From NCBI GenBank assembly GCA_024698145.1, contig JAILRO010000026.1, positions 1 through 64,000 of the forward strand: a stretch of 64,000 nt of DNA, in the 5' to 3' direction. The notes beneath the pieces were generated by a model. It searched no databases. It had not been told where the DNA came from and saw only the letters and a program-made list of their open reading frames with translations. A program made the position numbers and the translations under genes. This document shows positions 1-8,653 of the stretch, piece after piece; the stretch's first letter is position 1, and the number at the start of each line of letters is the position of its first letter. Origin of the DNA: Lachnospiraceae bacterium. Its GTDB lineage: Bacteria; Bacillota; Clostridia; Lachnospirales; Lachnospiraceae.

Positions 1-247
1 TGTATGAAATATCCTGTGACATCTGAAAGGTACTTAGAGGTTGTTGGTATGCCGTGAGTACCTAAGCGAATGCCTGACATGGATGTCAGGCAAGGCATGT
101 TGAGACAGGATGTCGAATCCATAGCCGGTCGCGTATTATAAGAAAACGTAGCCGGCATACCTACAACCTCTTAGTGCGTTTCACTTGGATACAGGATATT
201 CATACATCTGATAATCCATACGCGTTTGTTAGGGATAAAAGTGCATT
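1..247. repeat. Palindromic MITE-like repeat, copy A (left edge cut by window)
   Basis: This is a non-coding element of about 250 bp that also occurs, inverted and at roughly 93% identity by eye, at 16280-16545. Each copy is itself an imperfect long palindrome: the arm near 31-52 (TTAGAGGTTGTTGGTATGCC) is complementary to the arm near 153-173, and the ends carry inverted repeats (TGTATGAAATATCCTGT against ACAGGATATTCATACA). A smaller hairpin, GCCTGACA with TGTCAGGC, sits at about 72-91. The similarity between copies runs to about 247, ending just before the permease stop codon. No ORF of its own was recognised. The outermost left end probably lies beyond base 1. A non-autonomous transposable element or a family of structured intergenic repeats would both fit. 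Confidence 0.8.
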
Positions 248-257
248 AAACATCAAT

Positions 258-1034
258 TTATCTTGTATGTGTCCACGGCATAAGTTTCTTCTGCAGCACA
301 GTGACGCACGCCATAAGCAAAAGGCTTATTGCCGAAACGAAGAAGATGACCGCAAACATTTTGTCGTAAGCCATCGACTTCTTAACCCTGGTCATATACA
401 CTCCAAGTCCCGAAAATCCCCCCAGCCACTCGGAAATAACCGCTCCGATAACCGAATAGGATACCGCGATTCTTAATCCCGAAAAAAACTGTGGCAGGGC
501 AGACGGAAGTTTCACATGCATAAAGATTTGCACTTGCGATGCCTTCATAGAATGCATAAGTTTAATCATGTCCGGGTCCACTGACTGAAATCCCTCATAA
601 AGACCAACTGCCATAGGGAAAAATGAAACCAACACCACAAGCACAACCTTGGGTGCTATTCCATAAGAAAACCATAAGACGAGTAATGGTGCTATCGCCA
701 CAGGCGGAATTGTCTGACTGATTACAAGAAGCGGATACAATCCTTTTCTCGCTACCACAAACGCATCCATAATAACTGCGCAGCCAAAACCAAGCAAAAC
801 ACCAAACAGTAATCCTAACATCGCCTCAAGTAATGTAACCTTGGCATGACTCATAAGCAGAGAAAAGTCCGCTACAAATGCCTTTATCACTTGCACGGGC
901 GAAGGTAACATATACCCGGGAACCCACTCAAATCTGCATGCAGTCTGCCACACAAAAAGTAATGCAGCAATTACAACAACAGGTATGAAATTGAGTCTTC
1001 TTAAACCATTGTCCTTCATACTATAAAACTTCAC
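258..1034 (-). CDS. ABC transporter permease, probable thiamine/thiamine-precursor importer
   Basis: This is a 258-residue integral membrane protein of the binding-protein-dependent permease family (SsuC/TauC/ThiX type) with about six hydrophobic segments. The cytoplasmic EAA loop that docks the ATPase is visible in the second half (around DMIKLMHSMKASQ...KLPSALPQF). Substrate assignment rests on context: it follows a thiamine-binding MTH1187 protein by 10 bp and both lie behind a TPP riboswitch. The annotated start is a GTG at 1034 with a poor Shine-Dalgarno; an ATG at 1019 (MKDNGLRR) is an alternative. The expected ATPase and substrate-binding protein are not in the window; they may lie beyond the repeat that begins right after the stop, or elsewhere in the genome. 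Confidence 0.85.
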   Translation of the reverse strand: MKFYSMKDNGLRRLNFIPVVVIAALLFVWQTACRFEWVPGYMLPSPVQVIKAFVADFSLLMSHAKVTLLEAMLGLLFGVLLGFGCAVIMDAFVVARKGLYPLLVISQTIPPVAIAPLLVLWFSYGIAPKVVLVVLVSFFPMAVGLYEGFQSVDPDMIKLMHSMKASQVQIFMHVKLPSALPQFFSGLRIAVSYSVIGAVISEWLGGFSGLGVYMTRVKKSMAYDKMFAVIFFVSAISLLLMACVTVLQKKLMPWTHTR

Positions 1035-1044
1035 TTTCGTTCAA

Positions 1045-1362
1045 CTATGCATTTTCATTATTATCATTTAAATGATGCTTTGCAGTTTTTCTTTCGATTG
1101 TAAGTGTCTCACCGTCAGGCTTATATGTAATCTTCACATAACTCATAACACTCGGTGCACCCGCTTTGACTGCAATGTACTGACACTGCTTGACTATCTC
1201 CATCAATTCTTCGTAATCGCCCTCCATAGCAGTCTCACAAGGTCCGACATAATATGTCACACCCGTACTTTTGATATAGTCGATTACTTCATCAACAACT
1301 CTTACAATTTCTTCGTCGCCCTGCACTGACGGCAGAACTTGAATTGCAACATTGGCGTTCAT
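1045..1362 (-). CDS. MTH1187 family thiamine-binding protein
   Basis: This small cytoplasmic protein of about 105 residues belongs to the MTH1187/YkoF-like family (formerly DUF77), whose members bind thiamine and are often coded with thiamine transporters. Family hallmarks visible are the start NANVAIQVLP, the YYVGPCET stretch and a ferredoxin-like alternation of strands and helices. The start is the ATG at 1362, seven bases after AGGAGG; the GTG six bases further upstream is too close to that site. It is the first gene after the TPP riboswitch and is followed by the permease gene, so thiamine pyrophosphate very probably represses both. Confidence 0.88.
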   Translation of the reverse strand: MNANVAIQVLPSVQGDEEIVRVVDEVIDYIKSTGVTYYVGPCETAMEGDYEELMEIVKQCQYIAVKAGAPSVMSYVKITYKPDGETLTIERKTAKHHLNDNNENA

Positions 1363-1401
1363 ACGCACTCCTCCTTTTGATTATTATTTATCGGAGTTTC
1401 C

Positions 1402-1437
1402 AAAGAAAAAAGACTCGCTTCTTATCGAAGCGAGTCC
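1402..1437 (-). terminator. Intrinsic terminator of the TPP riboswitch expression platform
   Basis: On the minus strand a perfect nine-base stem, GACTCGCTT paired with AAGCGAGTC with a seven-base loop, is followed by a run of T (TTTTTTTCTTT). It lies between the riboswitch aptamer and the first gene, so it can act as the ligand-dependent premature terminator. A small hairpin with arms ACAAC and GTTGT lies between aptamer and terminator. Confidence 0.85.
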
Positions 1438-1495
1438 GTAATGTACACTCAAGCCACAACTGACATTAAAGTTGTAGCAATCCTGCATTCAATAT

Positions 1496-1604
1496 CAACT
1501 CCCTCCGCCGGCATTATCCGGATCAGGTTTTTGGGATATCCCCATAGGATTGATGACAGGAACATGTCACCTCTCAGCCTAATTCCATAAGCACTCCTGT
1601 TTAT
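1496..1604 (-). ncRNA. TPP (THI-box) riboswitch aptamer
   Basis: Read on the minus strand, the sequence carries the two conserved THI-box segments: GGCTGAGAGG near the 5' side, and ACCTGATCCGGATAATGCC then GGCGGAGGGA on the 3' side. These correspond to the known P2-J-P3 and P4-P5 core that binds thiamine pyrophosphate. The 5' end begins around AACAGGAGTGC and can pair AAC with the closing GTT. It is followed by a terminator and then by the thiamine-binding protein and permease genes, which is the expected arrangement for transcriptional repression by TPP. Confidence 0.95.
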
Positions 1605-1645
1605 TTCGCAGTCATTATATAGTTTGTACAATTGGTTGTCAAGTA

Positions 1646-4600
1646 TCACAAATCAAAATCCAAGTATCTCTCATACAGAGTCACAAGTGCCTTATTATCG
1701 CGCTTGATTCTAGCTACGTTGCCAGAATCCGCCGCCAATTCAAGTTCTCTGGCAAGGCTTCCAAGAACATTGGCTCCAACAATATTGGCAGAACTCTTTA
1801 TTGCATGAACACACACACCATACTGATTCCAATCCTTTGCTTCATAGGCATTCTGCAATACTTCAAGTCTCTCCTTAATATCGTCCTTAAATGCATCAAA
1901 CACCGTCTTATATATTTCTTCCGAGCCACAATTCTTAATTCCCTGCTTCGTATCCAAGGATACCGCCTTCCAATCAGTAAGATCCACTCCGTCTTGCGGC
2001 GTTATATAATTGTTGCCATCCACGGTGCCACCACTTCTCTTAATCTTATCTCCCGGAAGATACATAAGAAGAAGATTCTCCAACTTCTCACCATCGATAG
2101 GCTTTGTCATGTAATCGTCAAAACCTTCCTTAATGAACTTCTCTCGAGCACCGGATATAGCATTAGCGGTAAGTGCAACAACCGGCGTGTTCTCATTAGG
2201 ACTATCAGTAAGTTCACGCATTTTCTTAAGCGTCTCGATACCGTCCATAACCGGCATTCGATAGTCAAGGAATATAATATCATAATGCTTCTTGCTAACC
2301 ATATCGATACATTCCATACCACTCATAGCCTCTTCTACCTGAAGCTTTGTCTTCTTAAGAAGTTCCCTTACAACGACGAGGTTCATTTCCGTATCATCTA
2401 CAACAAGTATCGTTGCCTCCGGTGCCTGGAAGCTCTCTTTGTATTTTGAAATGTATTCATTATTCTTATTAAACTTCCTTCTGAAATCTCCCACAGTTTC
2501 AAGACCAACAACCTTCTGTGGTATTGTAACGGTAAACTTCGAACCGTTGCCATATGTACTCTCGACATCAATATCACCGTCCATAAGTTCAAGAAGATTA
2601 TGAACGATTGCAAGTCCCAATCCGCTACCCTCAACAGTTCTGTTAATTCTCTGGTCAAGCCTCTGGAACTTAGCAAACAACTTACTAAGATCCTCCTCTT
2701 TAATTCCGATACCCGTATCTCTTATTGCAATTATAAGCTTGATATTATCTTTATCTATTCTTTCAAATGATAATTGCAACGACACAGTACCACGATTGGT
2801 ATACTTAACCGCATTATTGAGTATGTTAAGCATGATCTGGCGAAGTCGCATCTCATCTCCGAGCAACCTTTCCGGTATTTGAGAATCCACATCAACCAAC
2901 AGTCTAAGCTCTTTCTGATCTGCTTTAACCTGTATCATATTAACAACATCATTAAGCACCGCCGAAAGTTCATACTCACTTTCAATAATGCTCATGTTGC
3001 CCGCCTCAATTTTAGAAAAGTCAAGGATATCATTTATAAGCGAAAGCAACGTACGTCCTGCTCCCTCAATTGTTCTTGCGTATTCAAGTATTCGTTCATC
3101 ATCACTTTCACGAATAATCATCTCATCCATACCAAGCACGGCATTAATAGGTGTTCTTATCTCGTGAGACATATTAGCGAGGAAATTACTCATTGCTTCG
3201 TTCGCAGCAATGGCACGTTGTTCCTCAACGCGCGCAAGCTTAGTTGCTTTGAGGACACCGATAAACTCATTTTGTGAGATTGGATTAGAGAAATAAAATC
3301 CCTGCAGATAATCAACCCCAAACTCACTTGCAAGTTCAATCTGTGCCTGGCTCTCAACACCGGAAATAAGAATCTTCTTACCCATACGTTTTATCATGTT
3401 AGTACTACTCTCCATGATAATACGTCCTATATCCGACTGTTCTGCCTCCCAAAGAATTGTTCTGTCAATCTTAATAACATCCACATCAAGAGAGAATATC
3501 GAGTGAACATTGGAATAGCCGATTCCATAATCATCAACCGAGAAATTAAATCCATTAGCCCTTAATTTTTTAACAAATGCTTCAAGACCTTCAAACTCTG
3601 TTGTTGCGGCAGATTCCGTAATCTCAAAAGTAATTCTGCACGGTTCAATATCATATCTTGAAACAATCTGCATTATTCTCTCGGCATAACTTGGCTGGAT
3701 ACACTGTACTACCGACAGGTTAACATTTAACGTCTCAACTCCCATCTCAACAGGAATACCGCTGTTAATAAACTTACAAACTTCATCAAGAACGAAATCA
3801 CCTATATCAAATATAAGTCCGTTTCTCTCTGCAATCGGTAAAAACTCATCAGGGTAAATCTCACCGATTTCCGAGTCATGAAGACGAAGAAGCGCCTCGC
3901 CAGCATGAATTGTCATTCCGTTAGCATCATATATCGGTTGATAGAATACTTCGAAACTATGGTTATCAAGGCCTGACATTATCGCCTTCTCAACCCTGCT
4001 TCTTCTAAGAATATAATTAAGATCGCTGCCATGGTACACATCCGGCTTGCGGCTCCTATCCGGTATCATCGGGCTCATGACAAGAGCCATGATCTGATCC
4101 TGACTCTTAAGGTCTTTGGGCACCTCAACGCAGAATACCGCCGCGTGAAAAATGGTCTCTCGGCCAAGGAAATGCCACTCATGTTTGAAACGCTCATTAA
4201 CTTCCATAGCCTTTTGGAAACTGACATTACCGTCAGCGCCCTCTTCAATTACAACAAATGTTCCCGGACTCATATAGTAAAGATTTTGACCCGGCATTAC
4301 AGATTTTAAATAACCTCCGGTTACCATTGTCAGCTTCTCAATGTTCATAGGACCTGCTATCTGCATAACGTTTTGCGGATTAAGCATTTTAAGGCATATC
4401 ATGTTAAACGGCCTTTTCGCAGCGATAAATGTTCTAATATCCTCCACAAGTGCGACCTGATTATATATTCCGGTTCTGGGATTCCTACGATCATCCTCAT
4501 TCTCAATAGTCACCATAACTCCTGTCATGGCAATTGCTTCCATGAATAGTTCCGTGTGAATACTTGGATAAAGAAATTGAATAAGTACACCAACCGTCAC

Positions 4601-5176
4601 GAATATAAAGAAGAATACAAGCGTTTTCTTCTTCCTTGCATTGATCGCTCTCCATGAAATCATGCTTATAACAACTGTTGCAATAAAATACCCCATTCCT
4701 ACAGCATATATAATCATCTCTCCCCAAACTCTGACGAAATTTCCTTCATCATCAAAATAATATACAAAATGGGTAAGCGGGTTGATTATTGCAAGAAACT
4801 CTGTAAAATACATCGGAAACTCAAAAACAAACTTTTTACGCTTATTAATGTGATAAGCCATTCCTGTTACAAGGGAAAAATATAGACAAAAAGACGGTGC
4901 CAAAAGAGTATGGAACAGAAAATATACATATTGATTGACATCACGAATAAGGCGTGCCGCTTTACTTACCTCAACATAAGGCATCGCCATAACAATACTC
5001 ATGTCAACAAGTGATGAAACAAGTATATTAAACAATATAAAAAGAAACATCCTGTTCTGCGTCTTTTCAGGTCTTGAACGCATAAATGTATAATACATAC
5101 ATGCAAGGCACACAGTTGCCGCACAAATGTGAAAACCGCTGGCATTGACCTGACGCACCAATGTAGCTATGTCCAT
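1646..5176 (-). CDS. Membrane EAL-domain / hybrid histidine kinase / REC / HPt fusion protein
   Basis: This protein of about 1176 residues joins two signalling systems. In order it has about seven membrane segments (residues 10-225), a degenerate GGDEF-like region with no GGDEF motif, an EAL domain (about 395-650), HisKA with the histidine in MSHEIRTP, HATPase with the N and G boxes, a REC domain (VDDTEM, LDYRMP as phospho-Asp region, ALTA, KP) and a C-terminal HPt domain with HAIKSSA. The EAL residues look intact (EALLRL, NLS, EITES, DDYGIGYS, KIDR, GVES), so c-di-GMP hydrolysis is plausible. The start is ATG 5176, five bases after GGAGGG; the GTG two codons earlier is too close. No partner regulator is adjacent. 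An all-in-one phosphorelay linked to c-di-GMP degradation is inferred. Confidence 0.9.
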   Translation of the reverse strand: MDIATLVRQVNASGFHICAATVCLACMYYTFMRSRPEKTQNRMFLFILFNILVSSLVDMSIVMAMPYVEVSKAARLIRDVNQYVYFLFHTLLAPSFCLYFSLVTGMAYHINKRKKFVFEFPMYFTEFLAIINPLTHFVYYFDDEGNFVRVWGEMIIYAVGMGYFIATVVISMISWRAINARKKKTLVFFFIFVTVGVLIQFLYPSIHTELFMEAIAMTGVMVTIENEDDRRNPRTGIYNQVALVEDIRTFIAAKRPFNMICLKMLNPQNVMQIAGPMNIEKLTMVTGGYLKSVMPGQNLYYMSPGTFVVIEEGADGNVSFQKAMEVNERFKHEWHFLGRETIFHAAVFCVEVPKDLKSQDQIMALVMSPMIPDRSRKPDVYHGSDLNYILRRSRVEKAIMSGLDNHSFEVFYQPIYDANGMTIHAGEALLRLHDSEIGEIYPDEFLPIAERNGLIFDIGDFVLDEVCKFINSGIPVEMGVETLNVNLSVVQCIQPSYAERIMQIVSRYDIEPCRITFEITESAATTEFEGLEAFVKKLRANGFNFSVDDYGIGYSNVHSIFSLDVDVIKIDRTILWEAEQSDIGRIIMESSTNMIKRMGKKILISGVESQAQIELASEFGVDYLQGFYFSNPISQNEFIGVLKATKLARVEEQRAIAANEAMSNFLANMSHEIRTPINAVLGMDEMIIRESDDERILEYARTIEGAGRTLLSLINDILDFSKIEAGNMSIIESEYELSAVLNDVVNMIQVKADQKELRLLVDVDSQIPERLLGDEMRLRQIMLNILNNAVKYTNRGTVSLQLSFERIDKDNIKLIIAIRDTGIGIKEEDLSKLFAKFQRLDQRINRTVEGSGLGLAIVHNLLELMDGDIDVESTYGNGSKFTVTIPQKVVGLETVGDFRRKFNKNNEYISKYKESFQAPEATILVVDDTEMNLVVVRELLKKTKLQVEEAMSGMECIDMVSKKHYDIIFLDYRMPVMDGIETLKKMRELTDSPNENTPVVALTANAISGAREKFIKEGFDDYMTKPIDGEKLENLLLMYLPGDKIKRSGGTVDGNNYITPQDGVDLTDWKAVSLDTKQGIKNCGSEEIYKTVFDAFKDDIKERLEVLQNAYEAKDWNQYGVCVHAIKSSANIVGANVLGSLARELELAADSGNVARIKRDNKALVTLYERYLDFDL

Positions 5177-5247
5177 ACGCACCCTCCCATACTACAATTT
5201 TACTAATATTTTACACCATATTCCGTTATTTTTCCACAAAAAGATAC

Positions 5248-5276
5248 TTTCATACAAAAAATTATTGTGGTATACT
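5248..5276 (+). promoter_or_regulatory. Probable sigma-A promoter of the MATE gene
   Basis: A near-consensus -10 TATACT (5271-5276) lies 17 bases after a weak -35 TTTCAT (5248-5253) and about 28 bases before the ATG. The intergenic space is shared with the divergent EAL/kinase gene. Confidence 0.4.
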
Positions 5277-5304
5277 TGTGTGGTTTTCAGATAGGAGGTT
5301 TTTT

Positions 5305-6666
5305 ATGTCAGATAATACACAGACAGAGAACAAGATGGGCGTTATTCCTGTAAAATCACTCATCATTTCAATGTCGCTTCCCATGATGATATCAATGCTT
5401 GTGCAGGCTCTATATAATATTGTTGACAGTATATTCGTGGCAAGGGTATCAGAGGACGCGCTGACAGCAGTAACACTCGCATTCCCACTGCAAAGTCTTA
5501 TGATTGCACTGGGTTCGGGTACCGGCGTTGGTATCAACGCACTTTTGTCACGTTCACTTGGAAAGAAAGAGTTTGATAAAGCAAATGATGCCGCTAACAC
5601 AGGAATACTTCTTAACATTATCAACTACCTTGCATTCCTTATTATCGGAATCTTTGTTGTTAAGCCGTTTTTGGCATCTCAAACCGACAGCGCATCAATA
5701 ATAGCATACGGTAACACATACCTTACTTATGTTTGTACTTTATCTTTTGGATTGTTTTTCCAGATGACTTTTGAAAGATTATTGCAGTCCACAGGGCTTA
5801 CTTTCCAGAGTATGATATCTCAGCTTACAGGTGCTATTATCAATCTTATATTTGATCCGTTACTCATCTTCGGTATTGGTTTCTTCCCGAAGCTTGGCGT
5901 TGCCGGTGCAGCACTTGCTACGGTATTCGGTCAGATTTGTGCAGCATTTGTCGGACTGTTCCTTAACATTTCAACCAATCACGAGATAAAGATAAGTATT
6001 AAAGGAGTCTTTCACCCCAATGCATACACCGTCAGCCAGATATATCTTGTAGGTGTACCTTCAATACTTATGATGTCAATCGGTTCGGTGATGACATACT
6101 TGATGAACAAGATTCTTGGAATATTCTCGACAACAGCAGTTGCTGTATTTGGTGTTTACTTCAAGTTACAGAGTTTCTTCTTCATGCCGCTTTTCGGTCT
6201 TAATAACGGAATTATTCCGGTACTTTCTTACAACTACGGCGCAAAGAGAAGAGACAGAATTGTTGAAGCGCTTCGTTTTTCAATAATATTTGCTTTTGCA
6301 ATAATGACTTTCGGAACAATTGTTTTTGAAATGATTCCGGCAACATTATTAAAACTGTTTGACGCATCGGTTCACATGATAGAAATTGGCGTTCCAGCTC
6401 TCAGAATCATTGCAATCCATTTCCCTGTTGCATCACTTTGCATCATATTAGGTTCAATGTTCCAGGCATTTGCAAAGAGTTACTACTCGCTTGTCGTATC
6501 ACTAGGAAGACAGCTTGTCGTTCTCATTCCGGTTGCATGGCTACTTGCACAATTTGGAAATGTTAACTATGTATGGTTTGCGTTTCCGATTGCAGAAATA
6601 ATGTCATTTACGATAACGATGTTATTCTTTAGGCGAATAAAACGAAACGTAATTGACACATTATAA
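5305..6666 (+). CDS. MATE family multidrug/Na+ antiporter
   Basis: This 453-residue polytopic membrane protein of the MATE/MepA family has about twelve membrane segments in two similar halves. Typical features are the N-terminal PMMISMLVQALYNIVDSIFV helix and the VFGVYFKLQSFFFMPLFGL segment in the second half. Members export cationic drugs or metabolites using a Na+ or H+ gradient; the substrate here is unknown. The start is ATG 5305 after TAGGAGG with good spacing; the reading frame runs upstream to a GTG at 5278, but that has no site. It is one of few plus-strand genes and stands alone, ended by a strong terminator. Confidence 0.9.
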   Translation: MSDNTQTENKMGVIPVKSLIISMSLPMMISMLVQALYNIVDSIFVARVSEDALTAVTLAFPLQSLMIALGSGTGVGINALLSRSLGKKEFDKANDAANTGILLNIINYLAFLIIGIFVVKPFLASQTDSASIIAYGNTYLTYVCTLSFGLFFQMTFERLLQSTGLTFQSMISQLTGAIINLIFDPLLIFGIGFFPKLGVAGAALATVFGQICAAFVGLFLNISTNHEIKISIKGVFHPNAYTVSQIYLVGVPSILMMSIGSVMTYLMNKILGIFSTTAVAVFGVYFKLQSFFFMPLFGLNNGIIPVLSYNYGAKRRDRIVEALRFSIIFAFAIMTFGTIVFEMIPATLLKLFDASVHMIEIGVPALRIIAIHFPVASLCIILGSMFQAFAKSYYSLVVSLGRQLVVLIPVAWLLAQFGNVNYVWFAFPIAEIMSFTITMLFFRRIKRNVIDTL

Positions 6667-6671
6667 AAAAT

Positions 6672-6707
6672 TAACTCCGGCTAAAATAGGGCCGGAGTAT
6701 TTTTTTT
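6672..6707. terminator. Bidirectional intrinsic terminator
   Basis: An eight-base stem ACTCCGGC with GCCGGAGT, loop of nine, is followed on the plus strand by a run of eight T and on the minus strand by TTAATTTTTT. It serves the MATE gene and the convergent metallophosphoesterase gene, whose last codons and stop lie inside it. Confidence 0.88.
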
Positions 6708-7322
6708 AAGTCTTTCTTCCTGACATACTATCCACTCATCAAGTGTAAGCGGTTCATAATCGGAATACATGCAAAAGCAATTAATCATATTGCATGGTAT
6801 ATACATTTCTTTTTCTCCTTCAGGAGTAAGTGCACGCTTGCTTGTATTTTGGGTTTTTTCCTGAAACATCTCCAAAAGACGCTGGTCTGTCGTATCATGA
6901 ACATGACCGTAAAGCATATAAGTTAAAGCTTTGCCCTTTTTATCTAATCTGTATTGTCCGTTATAACACATGATCGGATAATGACTTAGAATAACCTTAC
7001 GCTTGCTGTCATGTATCTCGGCATAATCCTTAATCCAAACAAATCTGTCCGCGTCAAACTTGGCATTGTTTAGATAGTGATCGTGGTTACCCTTTATGAG
7101 ATACAGCGTACCGTTTAAATTTTTTAAAATCTCATTGGTCGGTTCTGCCTTGCCCCACGAAAAATCTCCCAAAATGACAACCTCATCATTTTTTCTGACT
7201 TTATTATTCCACTTTTCTATCATGTAGTTATTCATCTCTTCCACATCAGCAAAGCCACGCTTGTCCATTCTGTCAAGCATTGCCTTATGGTAAAAATGAC
7301 AATCTGCAATATAATACCTCAC
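6681..7322 (-). CDS. Metallophosphoesterase
   Basis: This 213-residue cytoplasmic protein belongs to the calcineurin-like metallophosphoesterase superfamily. All metal-binding motifs are visible in order: DCHF near the start, GDFSWG, GNHDH, SHYP and GHVHDT. The family hydrolyses phosphomono- or diesters with a di-metal centre; the substrate is not predictable. The start is a GTG at 7322, three bases after the stop of the FecR-domain gene, with GGAG ten bases ahead inside that gene, so translational coupling is likely. It is the last gene of the operon that runs from about 13.2 kb. Confidence 0.88.
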   Translation of the reverse strand: MRYYIADCHFYHKAMLDRMDKRGFADVEEMNNYMIEKWNNKVRKNDEVVILGDFSWGKAEPTNEILKNLNGTLYLIKGNHDHYLNNAKFDADRFVWIKDYAEIHDSKRKVILSHYPIMCYNGQYRLDKKGKALTYMLYGHVHDTTDQRLLEMFQEKTQNTSKRALTPEGEKEMYIPCNMINCFCMYSDYEPLTLDEWIVCQEERLKKNTPALF

Positions 7323-7325
7323 CTT

Positions 7326-8651
7326 TTAATAACTCCAATTCTGTGAATCCTCTGATGTTGCATTACATCTTGAACATTTATAAAAATATGATCCGACATT
7401 CTTTTGCCAATCATGTCCAAGTGAAGGTTTTGTTGTCTTCTTTTCCGTTTCACCACATCCCGGATTAGTACATTTTCTTTCCTGCACCTCTGCCGACTCA
7501 CAACTTTGTGTGCTTATCGTTGTCCAGCTTCCCCAATTATGTCCGGTTGCAGGAATTGTTTCTGTTTCTACCTCACCGCAGGAACACTTTCGTTGTTTGC
7601 TCCCGGCAACCGTACATGTTGCTGCTTTTGTAACCTCCCAAGAGCCAAAACTATGCGTATGAGTTGTTGTCTGTTCCGTATTATTATCCGAAGTTTCCGT
7701 AGTCTTTTCCGTGGTTTTCTTTTTCTTGTCGGTTTTCTTTTCAGTAGTCTTTTTTTCTGTTGTCTTTTCTTTCCCGGTCGCTTCTTTAGTTGCTTTCCCG
7801 GTCGTTTTCTCCGTTGCCTTTTCTGTTATTTCTGTCGTTTCATTACTACTTTTATCTTTGTCATCGGAATCATTTTTTTCATCGTCTTTATCCTCTGACA
7901 AGTTGTCTTTTCTGTTATCAACATCTTCTATTTCTTCATCTTCAAGCAATGCTATCAATCTCTCCACACTATCAGTCGGAAGATTATCATAATCCAAATG
8001 TCTTTCTACATTGCCGTCCTTATCAGTCACAAATTCCGAAAAATCATCGTTACCTCGTATAAGGGCACTTTCTCCTGACTTAAACTCCCTCTCAACGCCG
8101 TTATAAGTTCCGTCTGCAATCTTAAGTCTTGCAAGTACCACACCTTCTTCTACTTCAAGCAAAGTATAAACCATGCCATCCTCACCGGTATAAACCGTAA
8201 CACGGAAGGTTGTCCCCCTTACTGACATTGTAGAATTAGGCGTATCTACTTCATAGGAATCATTCGGATTAAGCTTTGACTTAAGGACATTAAGTTCAGA
8301 GCCGGCATCAAGAACTATCTTTATTTTACTGTCTTCTCTAGGAGAACTTGCCACCAACGAAAAATGCGTATTCGCATCTGCATATACATACTTGTCGTTA
8401 TCCATGCACATTGTCAACGAGGAAGAATCATTGACACTGACATCATCGCCACTATAAAGACGCTGTCCGGCATATGCCTCCCCATTGTTGCGCTCGCCAA
8501 CAACATTGACCGTGCCTTCCACCTGTTGCACCAAAATACTGCGATAACTGCGATTATTTAACAATATAATTGCTATTATCACTATCACGACTACAGAGGC
8601 ACCGACAATCGTTATAATCTTACCTTTTGTAGTCTTTACGAATTCTGCCAT
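7326..8651 (-). CDS. FecR-domain membrane protein with acidic/Thr linker and Cys-rich tail
   Basis: This 441-residue protein has one N-terminal membrane segment (about 11-31), an extracytoplasmic FecR domain (about 38-190, with the TPNSTMSVRGTTFRV core), a long Lys/Glu/Asp/Thr linker (about 235-340) and a C-terminal region (about 345-441) with three related Cys/Trp/His modules (CSCG, CTNPGCG, CSRC, each near HxWxxW-like HSFGSW and HNWGSW). The modules look like small metal-binding or disulfide units repeated on the cell surface. ATG 8651 sits after GGAGGATTAGGA that overlaps the end of the CHASE2-HD-GYP gene, so the two are coupled. FecR and CHASE2 proteins are known to occur together. The role of the tail is unknown. 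Confidence 0.85.
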   Translation of the reverse strand: MAEFVKTTKGKIITIVGASVVVIVIIAIILLNNRSYRSILVQQVEGTVNVVGERNNGEAYAGQRLYSGDDVSVNDSSSLTMCMDNDKYVYADANTHFSLVASSPREDSKIKIVLDAGSELNVLKSKLNPNDSYEVDTPNSTMSVRGTTFRVTVYTGEDGMVYTLLEVEEGVVLARLKIADGTYNGVEREFKSGESALIRGNDDFSEFVTDKDGNVERHLDYDNLPTDSVERLIALLEDEEIEDVDNRKDNLSEDKDDEKNDSDDKDKSSNETTEITEKATEKTTGKATKEATGKEKTTEKKTTEKKTDKKKKTTEKTTETSDNNTEQTTTHTHSFGSWEVTKAATCTVAGSKQRKCSCGEVETETIPATGHNWGSWTTISTQSCESAEVQERKCTNPGCGETEKKTTKPSLGHDWQKNVGSYFYKCSRCNATSEDSQNWSY

Positions 8652-8653
8652 TC

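Noticed and set aside
174-476. Plus-strand open frame of 100 codons at the left edge
   Set aside because: It runs from the palindromic repeat into the antisense of the permease gene and resembles no protein.
1449-1649. Open frame of 66 codons on the minus strand
   Set aside because: It lies across the TPP riboswitch and has no ribosome binding site or recognisable product; the RNA element explains the sequence.
1646-1880. Possible separate small gene for an HPt protein
   Set aside because: The HPt region is in the same uninterrupted frame as the kinase and REC domains, so it is one gene.
7506-7992. Several plus-strand frames rich in Phe, Ser and Val
   Set aside because: They are antisense shadows of the Lys/Glu/Thr linker in the FecR-domain protein.
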